Below are positions 1 through 9,873 of a stretch of 64,000 nucleotides of DNA, in pieces. The stretch is from Neomesorhizobium sp963726065. Lineage in GTDB: Bacteria > Pseudomonadota > Alphaproteobacteria > Rhizobiales > Rhizobiaceae. The notes under the pieces were generated by a model. It was not told where the DNA came from. It searched no databases and worked only from the letters and a program-made list of their open reading frames with translations. The stretch's first letter is position 1; each line of letters begins with the position of its first letter. The stretch covers positions 215,114-279,113 of the forward strand of contig CAVSAU010000007.1 in assembly GCA_963726065.1 (NCBI GenBank), read 5' to 3'. The position numbers and the translations under genes are program-made.

Positions 1-2
1 CT

Positions 3-803
3 GGGGAGCTCGGCTCCAGCCCGGCCACCATCGGGCGGCGCATGCTGGCGCTGGAGCAGGCGCTGGGGCGCTCCCTCTTCGTGCGCCGGCAGACCGGCTA
101 CGAACTCACCGGCGACGGGCGCACGCTGCTTGGCAAGGCGCTGGCAATGGAAGCCGGTGTGCGGCCCATCGAGGACTGGTTGTCGGCCAGCGGCAATCGC
201 CCCGTGGTGCGCATTTCTGCAGGCACCTGGATCGCCAATTTCCTGTCGGAAAATTTCAGCCGCATCTGGAGCCCGCAAGATCCGTTCCGTGTAGCCTTCA
301 AGACCGCCGAGGCCAGGCTCGACATCGCCCACCGCGAAATCGAAATCGGTGTCCGCAACCAGCGGCCGGAGGGCGCGAACCTTGCCGCCCGGCCGCTTCC
401 TGACGCCGCTTACGCGCCGTTCCGCGCCCGCAACCACGCACCGCAATCGGACGAAAACTGGGTGGCGATCGCACCAGAGGATGCCTCGACGGCGTCGACG
501 CGATGGGCGAGCGCCCAGGACGGCCTTGTCGTTGCGGCCTGGGCGAACACGCCGCGAACGCTCTACGATCTTATCCGCTCGGGCGCCGGCAAGGGCGTCG
601 TGCCGTGCTTTGCCGGCGACCGCGACCCGCTGCTCGAGCGCGCCGGCGACGAGATCGCGGAGCTCAGGCACCGCCAATGGATCGTCATGCACAATGACGA
701 TCGCCACCGTCCCGAGGTGCGCGCCATAATCGAGCGCATGGCAGCACTGATCAACGCCCACGCACCGCTGTTTTCAGGCGAACGGCCGATGGGCAATGGA
801 TGA
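3..803 (+). CDS. LysR family transcriptional regulator, 5' end outside window
   Basis: The reading frame is open from the first bases of the window. It begins inside the recognition helix of a LysR winged helix-turn-helix (SPATIGRRMLALEQALG, then LFVRR and LTGDG), so the first roughly 30 residues are missing. The rest is a LysR-type effector domain of about 200 residues that ends at the TGA at 801-803. The next gene is convergent. The target and effector cannot be read from the sequence. The family call is firm because the helix-turn-helix and the wing motif LTxxG are both visible; the internal ATG at 42 is not the true start. Confidence 0.85.
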   Translation, partial: GELGSSPATIGRRMLALEQALGRSLFVRRQTGYELTGDGRTLLGKALAMEAGVRPIEDWLSASGNRPVVRISAGTWIANFLSENFSRIWSPQDPFRVAFKTAEARLDIAHREIEIGVRNQRPEGANLAARPLPDAAYAPFRARNHAPQSDENWVAIAPEDASTASTRWASAQDGLVVAAWANTPRTLYDLIRSGAGKGVVPCFAGDRDPLLERAGDEIAELRHRQWIVMHNDDRHRPEVRAIIERMAALINAHAPLFSGERPMGNG

Positions 804-839
804 GCCGTGAAGCACGCGCATCCCTCCCGGCAGCAGCAA

Positions 840-2288
840 TCACTGAAAATCGAAGGCGCTGAGTCCCGTCGCCATCTCGTCCAGCCCGAGCGGCCGGGTG
901 ACCGGAGGTTCGGCGCGGGCAAGACAACCGGCCCGCTCGCAAAGCCGGCAGGCCGGACCGACTGGCGTCGCAGCAACCGGTCTAGGCTTGCCACCGGCGC
1001 CTGCCGTCACGCCCGGCAGTGCCGCGCCATACACGATCTCGTCCCGGAACCCGATATCGCAGCCGATCAGCAGTGCGGTGCGGCGCGGCCGCTCGTTGAA
1101 AGCGCCTTGCGGACCTTCCAGCGTGCGGGCAATCGTCAGGAACTCGGCGCCGTCCGGCATCTCGACTGCCTCGACGAATATCTGACCGGGCTGCGCAAAG
1201 GCGGCATGCACCGGCAGTTTCGGGCAGCCGCCACCGAAACGGCTTTGCGGAAACCCTTGCGCGCCTGCCTTGCGGAAACGGTTGCCCGCATTGTCGACCT
1301 CCAGCATGAAAAACGGAATGCCAGAGGCGCCGTTGCGATTGAGCATGGTCAGCCGGTTGGCCGCCTGTTCGAACGAAACCCCGAAACGCGAACGCAATAC
1401 ATCAATGTCGCATCGCGATCGCTGCGCCGCGCTGTGGAAAGCCTGGTAGGGCATCATCAGCGTATGCGCGGCATAGCGCGCCAGTTCGAAACGGCCGAGA
1501 CGCCGCGCCTCGTCCGAGGACAGCTTTAGCGACTGAAGTTCTGCGGGGATGGCGACGCGCATCCTGACCAGGCAGGCCTCCATGGCGATTTCGCGCAACT
1601 GGTCGAATGGCGACAGACGTTCCGAGATGAACAGCCGCTGTGAATGACGGTCGTAGCGCCGTCGCCAGTTGGGCATTGTGGCGACCGGCAGCACCCGCAC
1701 CACGATGCCAAGCTCACGCTTCAGCCATACCTTCAGTGCGCCCATCAGATCGTCGCCCGGATCGAGCAGCGTGGTGAAGGCTTCGGCTTCTTCCTCGATG
1801 CTGGCGAAGTAGTTGGGGCGTCGCTCGAACGTTTCACGCACTTCGTCAATCGGCAGGCGCGCCCCGGAAAGCGTGGTGGCGCGGCCATCACGCGCCAGCA
1901 TTTCCGAGAGATCGGAGAGGCGCTCCGCCTGTTCGCGATAGGCGCGGAACAATTTGATCACCGCCGCCGACGCGTTGGGGGCAGCTTCGGCCATCTCTAT
2001 CAGTTCCTGGTCGCCCGGCAGTTCGCCGGCAAGCAGCGGATCGGCAAAGACCTCACGCAGCGCGGCGACCGAACCACCCGCCTCGCCCTGCAACTCCTCC
2101 GGTTCGACTTTGTAGATCGAAGCCAGCTTGAGAATGAGTTGCACGGTCAGAGGCCGCTGGTTGCGTTCGATCAGGTTGAGGTAGGATGGCGAAATGCCAA
2201 GCCCTTCGGCCATTGCCGTCTGGGTCAGGCCCTTTGCGTTGCGGACCCGGCGGATGCGCGGCCCGGCGAAGATTTTTTGCTCAGCCAT
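840..2288 (-). CDS. ScfR/RamB-type XRE regulator with IrrE/ImmA-like domain
   Basis: The protein of about 482 residues has an N-terminal XRE helix-turn-helix (residues ~8-65: RIRRVRNAKGLTQTAMAEGL, then ISPSYLNLIERNQRPLT). A long middle region of the ImmA/IrrE peptidase-like type follows, and the C-terminal domain carries a cysteine cluster (CRLCERAGCLAR) usual for this family. Family members (RamB in actinobacteria, ScfR/MccR-type in proteobacteria) control acetate, glyoxylate-shunt and short-chain acyl-CoA genes. The gene is divergent from aceA, which fits such a role. I chose the ATG at 2288 because GGGGAC lies about 7 nt upstream; a GTG six codons earlier is the alternative. Confidence 0.85.
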   Translation of the reverse strand: MAEQKIFAGPRIRRVRNAKGLTQTAMAEGLGISPSYLNLIERNQRPLTVQLILKLASIYKVEPEELQGEAGGSVAALREVFADPLLAGELPGDQELIEMAEAAPNASAAVIKLFRAYREQAERLSDLSEMLARDGRATTLSGARLPIDEVRETFERRPNYFASIEEEAEAFTTLLDPGDDLMGALKVWLKRELGIVVRVLPVATMPNWRRRYDRHSQRLFISERLSPFDQLREIAMEACLVRMRVAIPAELQSLKLSSDEARRLGRFELARYAAHTLMMPYQAFHSAAQRSRCDIDVLRSRFGVSFEQAANRLTMLNRNGASGIPFFMLEVDNAGNRFRKAGAQGFPQSRFGGGCPKLPVHAAFAQPGQIFVEAVEMPDGAEFLTIARTLEGPQGAFNERPRRTALLIGCDIGFRDEIVYGAALPGVTAGAGGKPRPVAATPVGPACRLCERAGCLARAEPPVTRPLGLDEMATGLSAFDFQ

Positions 2289-2566
2289 GGCTGGCGTCCC
2301 CAACACAGGACATCCAATATCCCTACTTTACTACCTTTTACAAACGGGAGCCCCTATGCGGGGGGCGCTAGATATTTACAATCATGACAATTTTACAACC
2401 AACCCCTGTCAATCACAATACAGATTTTCCCTTATAATTCGCTCGAAACGGTGATTTCTCTCGCCTCTCCCGCAACGCAATGTAAATGATGTCACAGGAT
2501 CTGGCCGGATAACTGCTTAAAATCCAGCCACCCTTTACGACACTTGCGATGGATTGGAGCCTGTCA
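2289..2566. promoter_or_regulatory. divergent promoter region between the ScfR-like regulator and aceA
   Basis: This AT-richer gap separates the two divergent genes. TTTAC occurs four times in 70 bp (2327-2331, 2337-2341, 2375-2379, 2392-2396), with a further copy near 2532 and a GTAAA near 2481. Repeated short motifs between a regulator and its presumed target suggest operators, but I did not recognise a proven consensus. Confidence 0.45.
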
Positions 2567-3856
<1,290 letters not shown>

Positions 3857-3871
3857 TATCTTGCGAAACGG

Positions 3872-3898
3872 CTTCCGGGGGCGTTAAGTCCCCGGAAG
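3872..3898 (+). terminator. hairpin downstream of aceA
   Basis: CTTCCGGGG at 3872-3880 pairs perfectly with CCCCGGAAG at 3890-3898 across a 9-nt loop, 15 bp after the aceA stop. No T-run follows, so this is a terminator-like or mRNA-stabilising hairpin. Confidence 0.55.
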
Positions 3899-3931
3899 GG
3901 CTTCTGAAATAGCGCCAGGGAGAATTCGAGA

Positions 3932-4168
3932 ATGGCACCGAGGACACGCGTCAAGGAACGGGCGGAGGAGCAGGCTTCGGCAATGAACACCGACCAGCAG
4001 GCGGCCATCCGCATCGTCGCCAATGATCTGCATCGCTTGAACCAATCGGTGATGAAGGCCGTCGAGGCGGGAGTGTCGGTCGAACTGGTGCGCTCCGCGC
4101 GCCACCATGGCGGCAATGGCAACTGGGGGGACCTCTTGATTCCGGTGATAGTCACCCAGGGCGGCTGA
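3932..4168 (+). CDS. small hypothetical protein downstream of aceA
   Basis: The 78-residue product is soluble, with a charged N terminus (MAPRTRVKERAEEQ) and a predicted helical middle (IRIVANDLHRLNQSVMKAVE). The ATG follows AGGGAGAAT, a plausible ribosome binding site. It lies 75 bp after aceA on the same strand, so co-transcription is possible if the intervening hairpin is leaky. I do not recognise a family and assign no function. Confidence 0.6.
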   Translation: MAPRTRVKERAEEQASAMNTDQQAAIRIVANDLHRLNQSVMKAVEAGVSVELVRSARHHGGNGNWGDLLIPVIVTQGG

Positions 4169-4196
4169 TTTGGCCAATCATCTGAAATGAGATTGC

Positions 4197-4221
4197 GAAT
4201 GCGCGCGCCTTGCGCGCGTTC
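4197..4221 (+). terminator. GC-rich hairpin followed by T-rich tract
   Basis: GAATGCGCGC (4197-4206) pairs with GCGCGCGTTC (4212-4221) with one G-T pair and a 5-nt loop. A T-rich stretch follows. It sits just after the small gene that ends at 4168. Confidence 0.5.
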
Positions 4222-4455
4222 TGCTTTGTTACTTTTAATCGGTGCGTTTTATCAACCGCGTCCGCTGCATTGGCTAAAGTTCGGCAAGATCGCCGAAAGT
4301 TATCTTGTATTTGGCGTGCGAAGCTTGACATCGTTGCCAATCGCAACATTATCCCGGCATGGTCCACAACCAGACATTGAAAACTCAGGCAATCGGTTGT
4401 TGCTGCCATCGAGCCTCTGGGCCGATGCGCACCCGGTCGGGATTTAGAACACGCG

Positions 4456-4863
4456 ATGCACGCTTCACATGAACTGCAAGCAAACCTCTCTCAAGTCCTC
4501 GTCGTCGGAAAATCCCCAGTCAACCGTGTCGTCATAGCCAGGATCGTTGAACGGTCCGGCCTCAAGCCGGTGTCAGAGACGCCCGAAGAAGCGATCAAGT
4601 CGCTGGCCCTGCTGCGGCCGGGCCTGGTCATCGTGGATGGCGGGGCAGGCAACAACGACTGCGAGGAAATTCTTGCTACGTTGCGGGATCGCCGCCGCAT
4701 CTCGTCCAAAAACCTGCCGATCATCATTCTCCTGTCGACGGCAGCGGCGGATGCCTCCGGGCTGGTGATCGATCAAACCATCGATGCGGTGGTCGCCAAG
4801 CCGATCACAACGGAATTGCTGCAACCGGTGATCGACCGGCTGGTGTCGCGCGCCCGCGCATAG
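4456..4863 (+). CDS. single-domain response-regulator receiver-like protein
   Basis: The 135-residue protein has a receiver fold: a first strand QVLVVGKS, the phospho-acceptor strand LVIVDGG with an Asp, and the VVAKPIT lysine loop. The acidic pair that normally binds Mg2+ after strand 1 is replaced by GKS, so phosphorylation may be weak or absent. There is no output domain and no adjacent kinase. It may be an atypical, phosphorylation-independent receiver; its partner is unknown. Confidence 0.75.
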   Translation: MHASHELQANLSQVLVVGKSPVNRVVIARIVERSGLKPVSETPEEAIKSLALLRPGLVIVDGGAGNNDCEEILATLRDRRRISSKNLPIIILLSTAAADASGLVIDQTIDAVVAKPITTELLQPVIDRLVSRARA

Positions 4864-4869
4864 AGCGCG

Positions 4870-4889
4870 GCGCGTCCTTTTCGACGCGC
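4870..4889. repeat. short hairpin in gap before the glutamine-synthetase-like gene
   Basis: GCGCGTC (4870-4876) and GACGCGC (4883-4889) form a 7-bp stem with a CTTTTC loop. It may be part of a dispersed rhizobial intergenic element or a weak terminator for the receiver gene. Confidence 0.35.
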
Positions 4890-4990
4890 AAAACACGCCC
4901 TACTGCGTCGAAAATCGTTTCGGTTGCGCGCCCCTTCCCTTCCTTCAAGCGGCATGGCTATACTTGGCGATCCGCAATAAATCCTGGTGA

Positions 4991-6424
4991 ATGATGCCTG
5001 CCGGAAAAAAAGAAGTCCGACCCGCGAGCCTTGGGCGCGCGCGTCTACCCGCCTTCGTGAAAAATCTCCGCGGTGTCAAAAATTGGAAAGAGGTCAGCGC
5101 CTGGCTGGAATGGCGCGGCATCGAGGACATCGAATGCATCACGCCGGACCAGGCTGGCGTTGCCCGCGGCAAGATGATGCCGTCGAAAAAGTTCACCTCG
5201 AACACGTCGCTGGCGCTGCCGTCCGCGCCTTTCATGATGACGATTTCGGGCGACTACCCGGAAGACGGCAACGGCTTTTCCTATCCCGAGGATGACGGTG
5301 ACCTGAAGCTGGTGCCGGATCTTTCGACGCTTTCGGTGGTGCCGTGGGAGGAGGATCCGACCGCGCAGGTCATTTGCGACCTCGTCCATCAGGACGGCCG
5401 CCATGTCGAGTTCACGCCACGCAACGTTTTGCGGCGTGTCGTGGCTGCCTATGAGAAGCGCGGCCTGCGGCCGGTCGTGGCGCCCGAGATCGAATTCTAC
5501 CTGGTGCGCAAGAACCCGGACCCGGATTATCCGCTGGTGCCGCCTGTCGGACGCTCCGGCAGGCCAATCGGCGGTGGCGCCGGATATTCCATCGCCGGCG
5601 TCAACGAATTCGATGAGTTGATCGATGACATCTACCATTTCTCCGAGGCGCAAGGCCTGGAGATTGACACGCTGATCCATGAAGAAGGCGCCGGCCAGCT
5701 GGAGATCAACCTTCGCCACGGCAACCCGGTGGAACTAGCCGACCAGGTGTTCCTGTTCAAGCGCACCATCCGTGAAGCGGCGCTGAAACACGAGACCTAC
5801 GCGACCTTCATGGCCAAGCCCATCCAGGGCCAGCCGGGTTCGGCCATGCACATCCACCAGTCGGTGATCGACCGCAAGACGGGCCGCAATGTCTTTTCCA
5901 ATGAAGACGGCAGCGAGACCGAAGCGTTCTTCAACTTCATCGGCGGCATGCAGAAGCATGTGCCCAACGCGCTGGTGATGTTCGCGCCCTATGTGAATTC
6001 CTATCGCCGGCTTACCCAGGCGGCGTCGGCCCCGGTCAACACCAAATGGGGCTACGACAATCGCACCACGGCATTCCGTGTGCCACGCTCCGATCCAAGC
6101 GGCCGCCGCGTCGAGAACCGCATCCCGTCTTCCGACGCCAATCCCTATCTGGCGCTTGCGGCTTCGCTCGGCTGCGGGCTGGCCGGCATGATCCACAAGG
6201 CAAAGCCCGACGCACCGGTCGGCACCACGGTCAACGAGGATGAGATCGACCTACCGCGCGGCCTGCTCGAGGCCGTCGACCTGTTCGAGGGCGACGAGGT
6301 TCTGAAGGAAATGCTCGGCGCTTCCTTCGTCTCCACCTACGCGGCGATCAAGCGCGCCGAGTTCGAGACCTTCATGGAGGTCATCAGCCCTTGGGAGCGG
6401 GAATATCTGCTGCTGAATGTCTGA
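4991..6424 (+). CDS. glutamine synthetase-family protein, probable gamma-glutamylpolyamine (putrescine) synthetase
   Basis: The 477-residue protein has the glutamine-synthetase beta-grasp and catalytic domains. Visible motifs are APEIEFYLV, EEGAGQLEINL, GSAMHIHQS and NRIPSSDANPYLALA. The N-terminal segment ending GVARGKMMPSKKF is typical of the PuuA-like branch rather than of GlnA. The next gene encodes a PuuB/OrdL-type FAD oxidoreductase, so gamma-glutamylation of putrescine or a related amine is the likely reaction (ATP + glutamate + amine). Start choice is uncertain by a few codons because two ATGs are adjacent at 4991 and 4994. Confidence 0.85.
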   Translation: MMPAGKKEVRPASLGRARLPAFVKNLRGVKNWKEVSAWLEWRGIEDIECITPDQAGVARGKMMPSKKFTSNTSLALPSAPFMMTISGDYPEDGNGFSYPEDDGDLKLVPDLSTLSVVPWEEDPTAQVICDLVHQDGRHVEFTPRNVLRRVVAAYEKRGLRPVVAPEIEFYLVRKNPDPDYPLVPPVGRSGRPIGGGAGYSIAGVNEFDELIDDIYHFSEAQGLEIDTLIHEEGAGQLEINLRHGNPVELADQVFLFKRTIREAALKHETYATFMAKPIQGQPGSAMHIHQSVIDRKTGRNVFSNEDGSETEAFFNFIGGMQKHVPNALVMFAPYVNSYRRLTQAASAPVNTKWGYDNRTTAFRVPRSDPSGRRVENRIPSSDANPYLALAASLGCGLAGMIHKAKPDAPVGTTVNEDEIDLPRGLLEAVDLFEGDEVLKEMLGASFVSTYAAIKRAEFETFMEVISPWEREYLLLNV

Positions 6425-6438
6425 TCGAAGCGACCAGG

Positions 6439-6522
6439 AAATAGCGAGTAGCGAGTAGTGCTCGCATCGTCCAATCCACCGGTAGTCATTCCCTATTCTC
6501 TACTCCCTATTTGCTACTCGCT
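6439..6522. repeat. inverted repeat in the gap of the amine operon
   Basis: AGCGAGTAGC (6443-6452) is the exact inverse complement of GCTACTCGCT (6513-6522). Flanking quasi-repeats of GCGAGTAG and CTACTC lie between and beside the arms. The structure fills most of the 107-bp gap between synthetase and oxidoreductase genes and resembles a dispersed intergenic element. Confidence 0.6.
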
Positions 6523-6531
6523 TGGTGAGCC

Positions 6532-7818
6532 ATGCCCTACCAATCCCCTATCTCCCCCGGCTATTCCTGGTATGAGGCGACCGTGGGCGAACGGCCGGAA
6601 TATGCGGCACTCGATGGCGATGTCAGCGCCGATGTCGCCATCATCGGCGGCGGCTTCACCGGTCTGTCTGCGGCGGCTCATCTGGCCAAGGCCGGCACCA
6701 ATGTCGCGCTCATCGAGGCGCACCGCTTCGGCGATGGGGCTTCGGGGCGCAATGGCGGCCAGCTCGGCACCGGGCAGCGCGCCTGGGCGGAAGAGCTCGA
6801 AACCGAGCTCGGCTTGTCCCGCGCCAGGGCGCTGTTCGATGTCGCCGAAGAGGCCAAGCATCACCTGCTCGAATTCGCCGAGGTCAACCGCATCGACATC
6901 GACTTCATGCCCGGCCAGATGTCGGTGGCGCACAAGAAGCGCTACCTCGATGACTACAGGGCGCATGCCGAAATCATGGCCACCCGTTTCGGGTATCCGC
7001 ACGTCACTTACATGGACGCCGCCGAGACGGCCGAGCGCCTCGGTTCGACGCATTACTACGGCGGCACCCGCGACACCGGCACCGGCCATATCCACCCGCT
7101 GAAGCTGGTGGTCGGCACGGCGCGGGTCGCGGCGGCCGCCGGCGCGAAACTCTTCGAGCGCACGCAATCCACAGGCATTTCATCAGAGGGCGGCAAGGTG
7201 CGCATCACCACGCCGACGGGCGTCATCACCGCGCAGAAATGCCTGATCGCCGTCAATGCCTATGGCGGCAATCTCGAACCGGTGAGTGCGGCGCATGTGA
7301 TGCCGATCGGCTCGTTCATCGGCGCCACAGTGCCGCTGGGCGCCGACTCCAAGGTGATCCCCGGCGGCGAGTCTGTCGACAATTCACGCTTCGTGGTGCG
7401 CTATTTCCGCAAGTCGAAGGACGGGCGTCTGCTGTTCGGCGGCCGCGAGATCTATGGGGTCAACGATCCCAAGGACATCCACATCCATATCCGCAGGCAG
7501 ATCGCCGAGCTTTATCCCGCGCTCAGGGATGTCGAAATCACACACGGTTGGGGCGGCTATGTCGGCATCACCATGCCGCGCAAGCCGTTCGTGCGCGAAG
7601 TGATGCCTAATGTCATTTCAGCCGGTGGTTATTCCGGCCATGGCGTGATGCTCTCCAATTATGTCGGCAAGCTCTACGCGGAGACGGTGGCCGGCAACCG
7701 CGACCGCCTGAAGCTCTTCGAAGACCTGAAGATACCGCCATTCCCAGGCGGCCGCCGTTTCCGCACGCCGCTCCTGTTCGTGGCGCTCAACTGGTACGCG
7801 CTGCGCGACCGGATTTAA
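6532..7818 (+). CDS. FAD-dependent oxidoreductase, probable gamma-glutamylputrescine oxidase
   Basis: The 428-residue protein belongs to the DAO/OrdL family. It begins MPYQSPISPGYSWYEAT and has the FAD dinucleotide-binding motif GGGFTGLSAAAHLAKAG at residues ~38-54, followed by ASGRNGGQ and a C-terminal GGYSGHGVMLSNY motif that closes over the flavin. With the upstream synthetase-like gene it would form the middle steps of gamma-glutamylated putrescine breakdown, oxidising the amine to an aldehyde. Substrate is inferred from gene context. Confidence 0.86.
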   Translation: MPYQSPISPGYSWYEATVGERPEYAALDGDVSADVAIIGGGFTGLSAAAHLAKAGTNVALIEAHRFGDGASGRNGGQLGTGQRAWAEELETELGLSRARALFDVAEEAKHHLLEFAEVNRIDIDFMPGQMSVAHKKRYLDDYRAHAEIMATRFGYPHVTYMDAAETAERLGSTHYYGGTRDTGTGHIHPLKLVVGTARVAAAAGAKLFERTQSTGISSEGGKVRITTPTGVITAQKCLIAVNAYGGNLEPVSAAHVMPIGSFIGATVPLGADSKVIPGGESVDNSRFVVRYFRKSKDGRLLFGGREIYGVNDPKDIHIHIRRQIAELYPALRDVEITHGWGGYVGITMPRKPFVREVMPNVISAGGYSGHGVMLSNYVGKLYAETVAGNRDRLKLFEDLKIPPFPGGRRFRTPLLFVALNWYALRDRI

Positions 7819-8765
7819 TACGTCGTCCTGCGCTCTTCGCTTGGCGGCCGCCCGAACTGCAGCCTGTAGCTCTGCGCGAAATAGGAATGCGACGTGAAGC
7901 CGGTGGCGATCGCTACGTCGAGGATCGGCATGTTGGTCTGGCGCAGCAATTCGCGGGCGCGTTCGAGCCTCAAGCGCATGTAGTAGCGGCCGGGCGTGAC
8001 GTTGAGATGGCGCAGGAACAGGCGCTCGACCTGGCGTACCGAAAGCCCGGCCGATTTCGCCAGTTGCACCGCCGAAAACGGCTCGTCGAGATTGTCGGCC
8101 ATCAGCTCGACGATCTTGCGCAGCTTTTCCGACTTGCCGGTGAGGTCGCGCTCGGGGCCGACGCGCTGGCGGTCGCCGGCGGAGCGGATACGCTCATGCT
8201 GGAACTGGTTGGCTACGGCGTTGGCAAGGTTGGAGCCGAAATCGGTGCGCACGATTTCCAGCATCAGATCGATCGATGTGGTGCCTCCCGCGCAGGTGTA
8301 GCGCTTGCGGTCGATCTCGAAGACGTTGCCGGTGCATTCGATGTCGGGAAATTTTTCCATGAAGCCGGCACGGTTTTCCCAGTGGATCGTGCAGCGGTGG
8401 CCCTCAAGCTGGCCGGCTTCGGCCAGCAGGTGAGAACCAACGGACAGTGCGCCGAGCGTGCCGCCGCGTCTGCCCCAGCTGCGCAATGCACCGAGCACCT
8501 TGCTCTTGCCGGGAAATTCGGTGGTCAGGCCGACGCAGACGAACAGGATGTCGACCGGCGGCACGTCGGCGACGCTGTAGTCGATCTTCAGCGGCAGACC
8601 GTTCGAGGCCATCACCGCCTCGCCATCGGCCGACACGGTGGTCCAGCCATAGAAGTCGCGGCCAAGCAGCCGGTTGGCCGATCGAACCGTGTCGATCGCG
8701 GCGGCAAGGGAAAACATGGAGAACTTGTCGACCAGCAGGAATGCGAACTGCCGGTTGCCTTGCAT
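7815..8765 (-). CDS. GlxA family AraC-type transcriptional regulator
   Basis: The 316-residue protein has an N-terminal DJ-1/PfpI-like amidotransferase domain (residues ~1-175) and a C-terminal AraC double helix-turn-helix (SAVQLAKSAGLSVRQVERLF; ILDVAIATGFTSHSYFAQSY). The nucleophile-elbow position reads ALSVGSHLLAEAG, with no cysteine, so a sensory rather than catalytic domain is likely. It overlaps the oxidoreductase end by 4 bp on the opposite strand. Family members such as ArgR of Pseudomonas control amino-acid and amine breakdown, so it may regulate the adjacent operon; that is inference. Confidence 0.87.
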   Translation of the reverse strand: MQGNRQFAFLLVDKFSMFSLAAAIDTVRSANRLLGRDFYGWTTVSADGEAVMASNGLPLKIDYSVADVPPVDILFVCVGLTTEFPGKSKVLGALRSWGRRGGTLGALSVGSHLLAEAGQLEGHRCTIHWENRAGFMEKFPDIECTGNVFEIDRKRYTCAGGTTSIDLMLEIVRTDFGSNLANAVANQFQHERIRSAGDRQRVGPERDLTGKSEKLRKIVELMADNLDEPFSAVQLAKSAGLSVRQVERLFLRHLNVTPGRYYMRLRLERARELLRQTNMPILDVAIATGFTSHSYFAQSYRLQFGRPPSEERRTTY

Positions 8766-8831
8766 CGGGATCGGACATCGACGGTTCTTCTACAGGAAGG
8801 GAAAGTGGCCGCAAAGCCGTGCGGTGGCTGG

Positions 8832-9757
8832 TCAAACGCTTGGCTGCATCAGAATTCCGGCCGCTGACCGACCCGCGGCTAGATAGGCGGAAACCAGCGT
8901 GTTGGCCATCAGCATGGCGATCGTCATCGGCCCGACGCCGCCCGGCACCGGCGTGATGGCGCCGGCCATCTTTTCCGCCGCCGTCGAAGGCGACGTCGCC
9001 GACCAGCCGCGACTTGCCCTCGCCCTTTTCCGGCGCCGGCGATGCGGTTGATGCCGACATCGATGACGGTGGCGCCGGGCTTCACCCAGTCGCCCTTGAC
9101 CATCTCCGGCCGGCCGACGGCGGCGACCAGAATGTCGGCGGTGCGGCACAAGCGCCGGCAGGTCGCTGCGTGCGGCTGTGGGCGATGGTCACCGTGCAGT
9201 TGGCGGCAAGCAGCAGATTGGCCATCGGCTTGCCGACGATGTTGGAGCGGCCGACGACGACGGCGTTGAGGCCGGAAAGATCCTTGCCGCGCACGCGCTC
9301 GATCAGCAGCATCGAGCCGGCCGGCGTGCACGGCACGAAGGCGGTGTCCAGTTCGCCGGTGCCGAGCTTGCCGACATTGATGAAATGAAAGCCGTCGACA
9401 TCCTTTTCCGGCGCGATGGTCTGGATGATCGCGGCCGGAATCGATGTGCGCCGGCAGCGGCAGCTGCACGAGGATGCCGTTGATCGCGGGATCGGCGTTC
9501 AGCGTCGCCGATGAGTGCGAGCAGTTCGCTCTCGCTGGTTTCGGCCGGCAGCGTGTGCTGCACCGAATGGAAGCCGCATTCCTTGGCCTTCTTCGATCTT
9601 GGACGCGACGTAGACCTGGCTTGCCGGATCCTCGCCGACGATGACCACCGCAAGGCCGGGCTGCGGTGCCGCCCGAAGCGACGAGTTCGGCCGTCAGCGT
9701 CTTGACCTTGGCGACGACGTCTTCGCCAACCGCTTTTCCATCGATGATTTCAGCCAT
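8832..9757 (-). pseudogene. folD: folD, methylenetetrahydrofolate dehydrogenase/cyclohydrolase, frameshifted
   Basis: The start is clear: ATG at 9757, with GGGAGGAATC upstream, gives MAEIIDGKAVGEDVV. Downstream the FolD sequence jumps between frames. Recognisable pieces include KKAKECGFHSVQHTLP, INGILVQLPLPAHID, CTPAGSMLLIERV, SGLNAVVVGRSNIVGKPMAN, TVIDVGINRIAGAGKG and GGVGPMTIAMLMANTL. At least five single-base indels are needed to join them. FolD supplies one-carbon units and is normally essential, so sequence error is more likely than true loss. The C-terminal end is taken at the stop at 8832. Confidence 0.85.
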
Positions 9758-9873
9758 GATTCCTCCCGCGAGCTGCTCGTTTCGGCGCGCATTGTCACCA
9801 AAAATCAACACGCGCAATCCCGTCAATGCGCCGTCCGGTGCCGTAAACTCGAAAGCGCAGGTGTATTTCGCCG

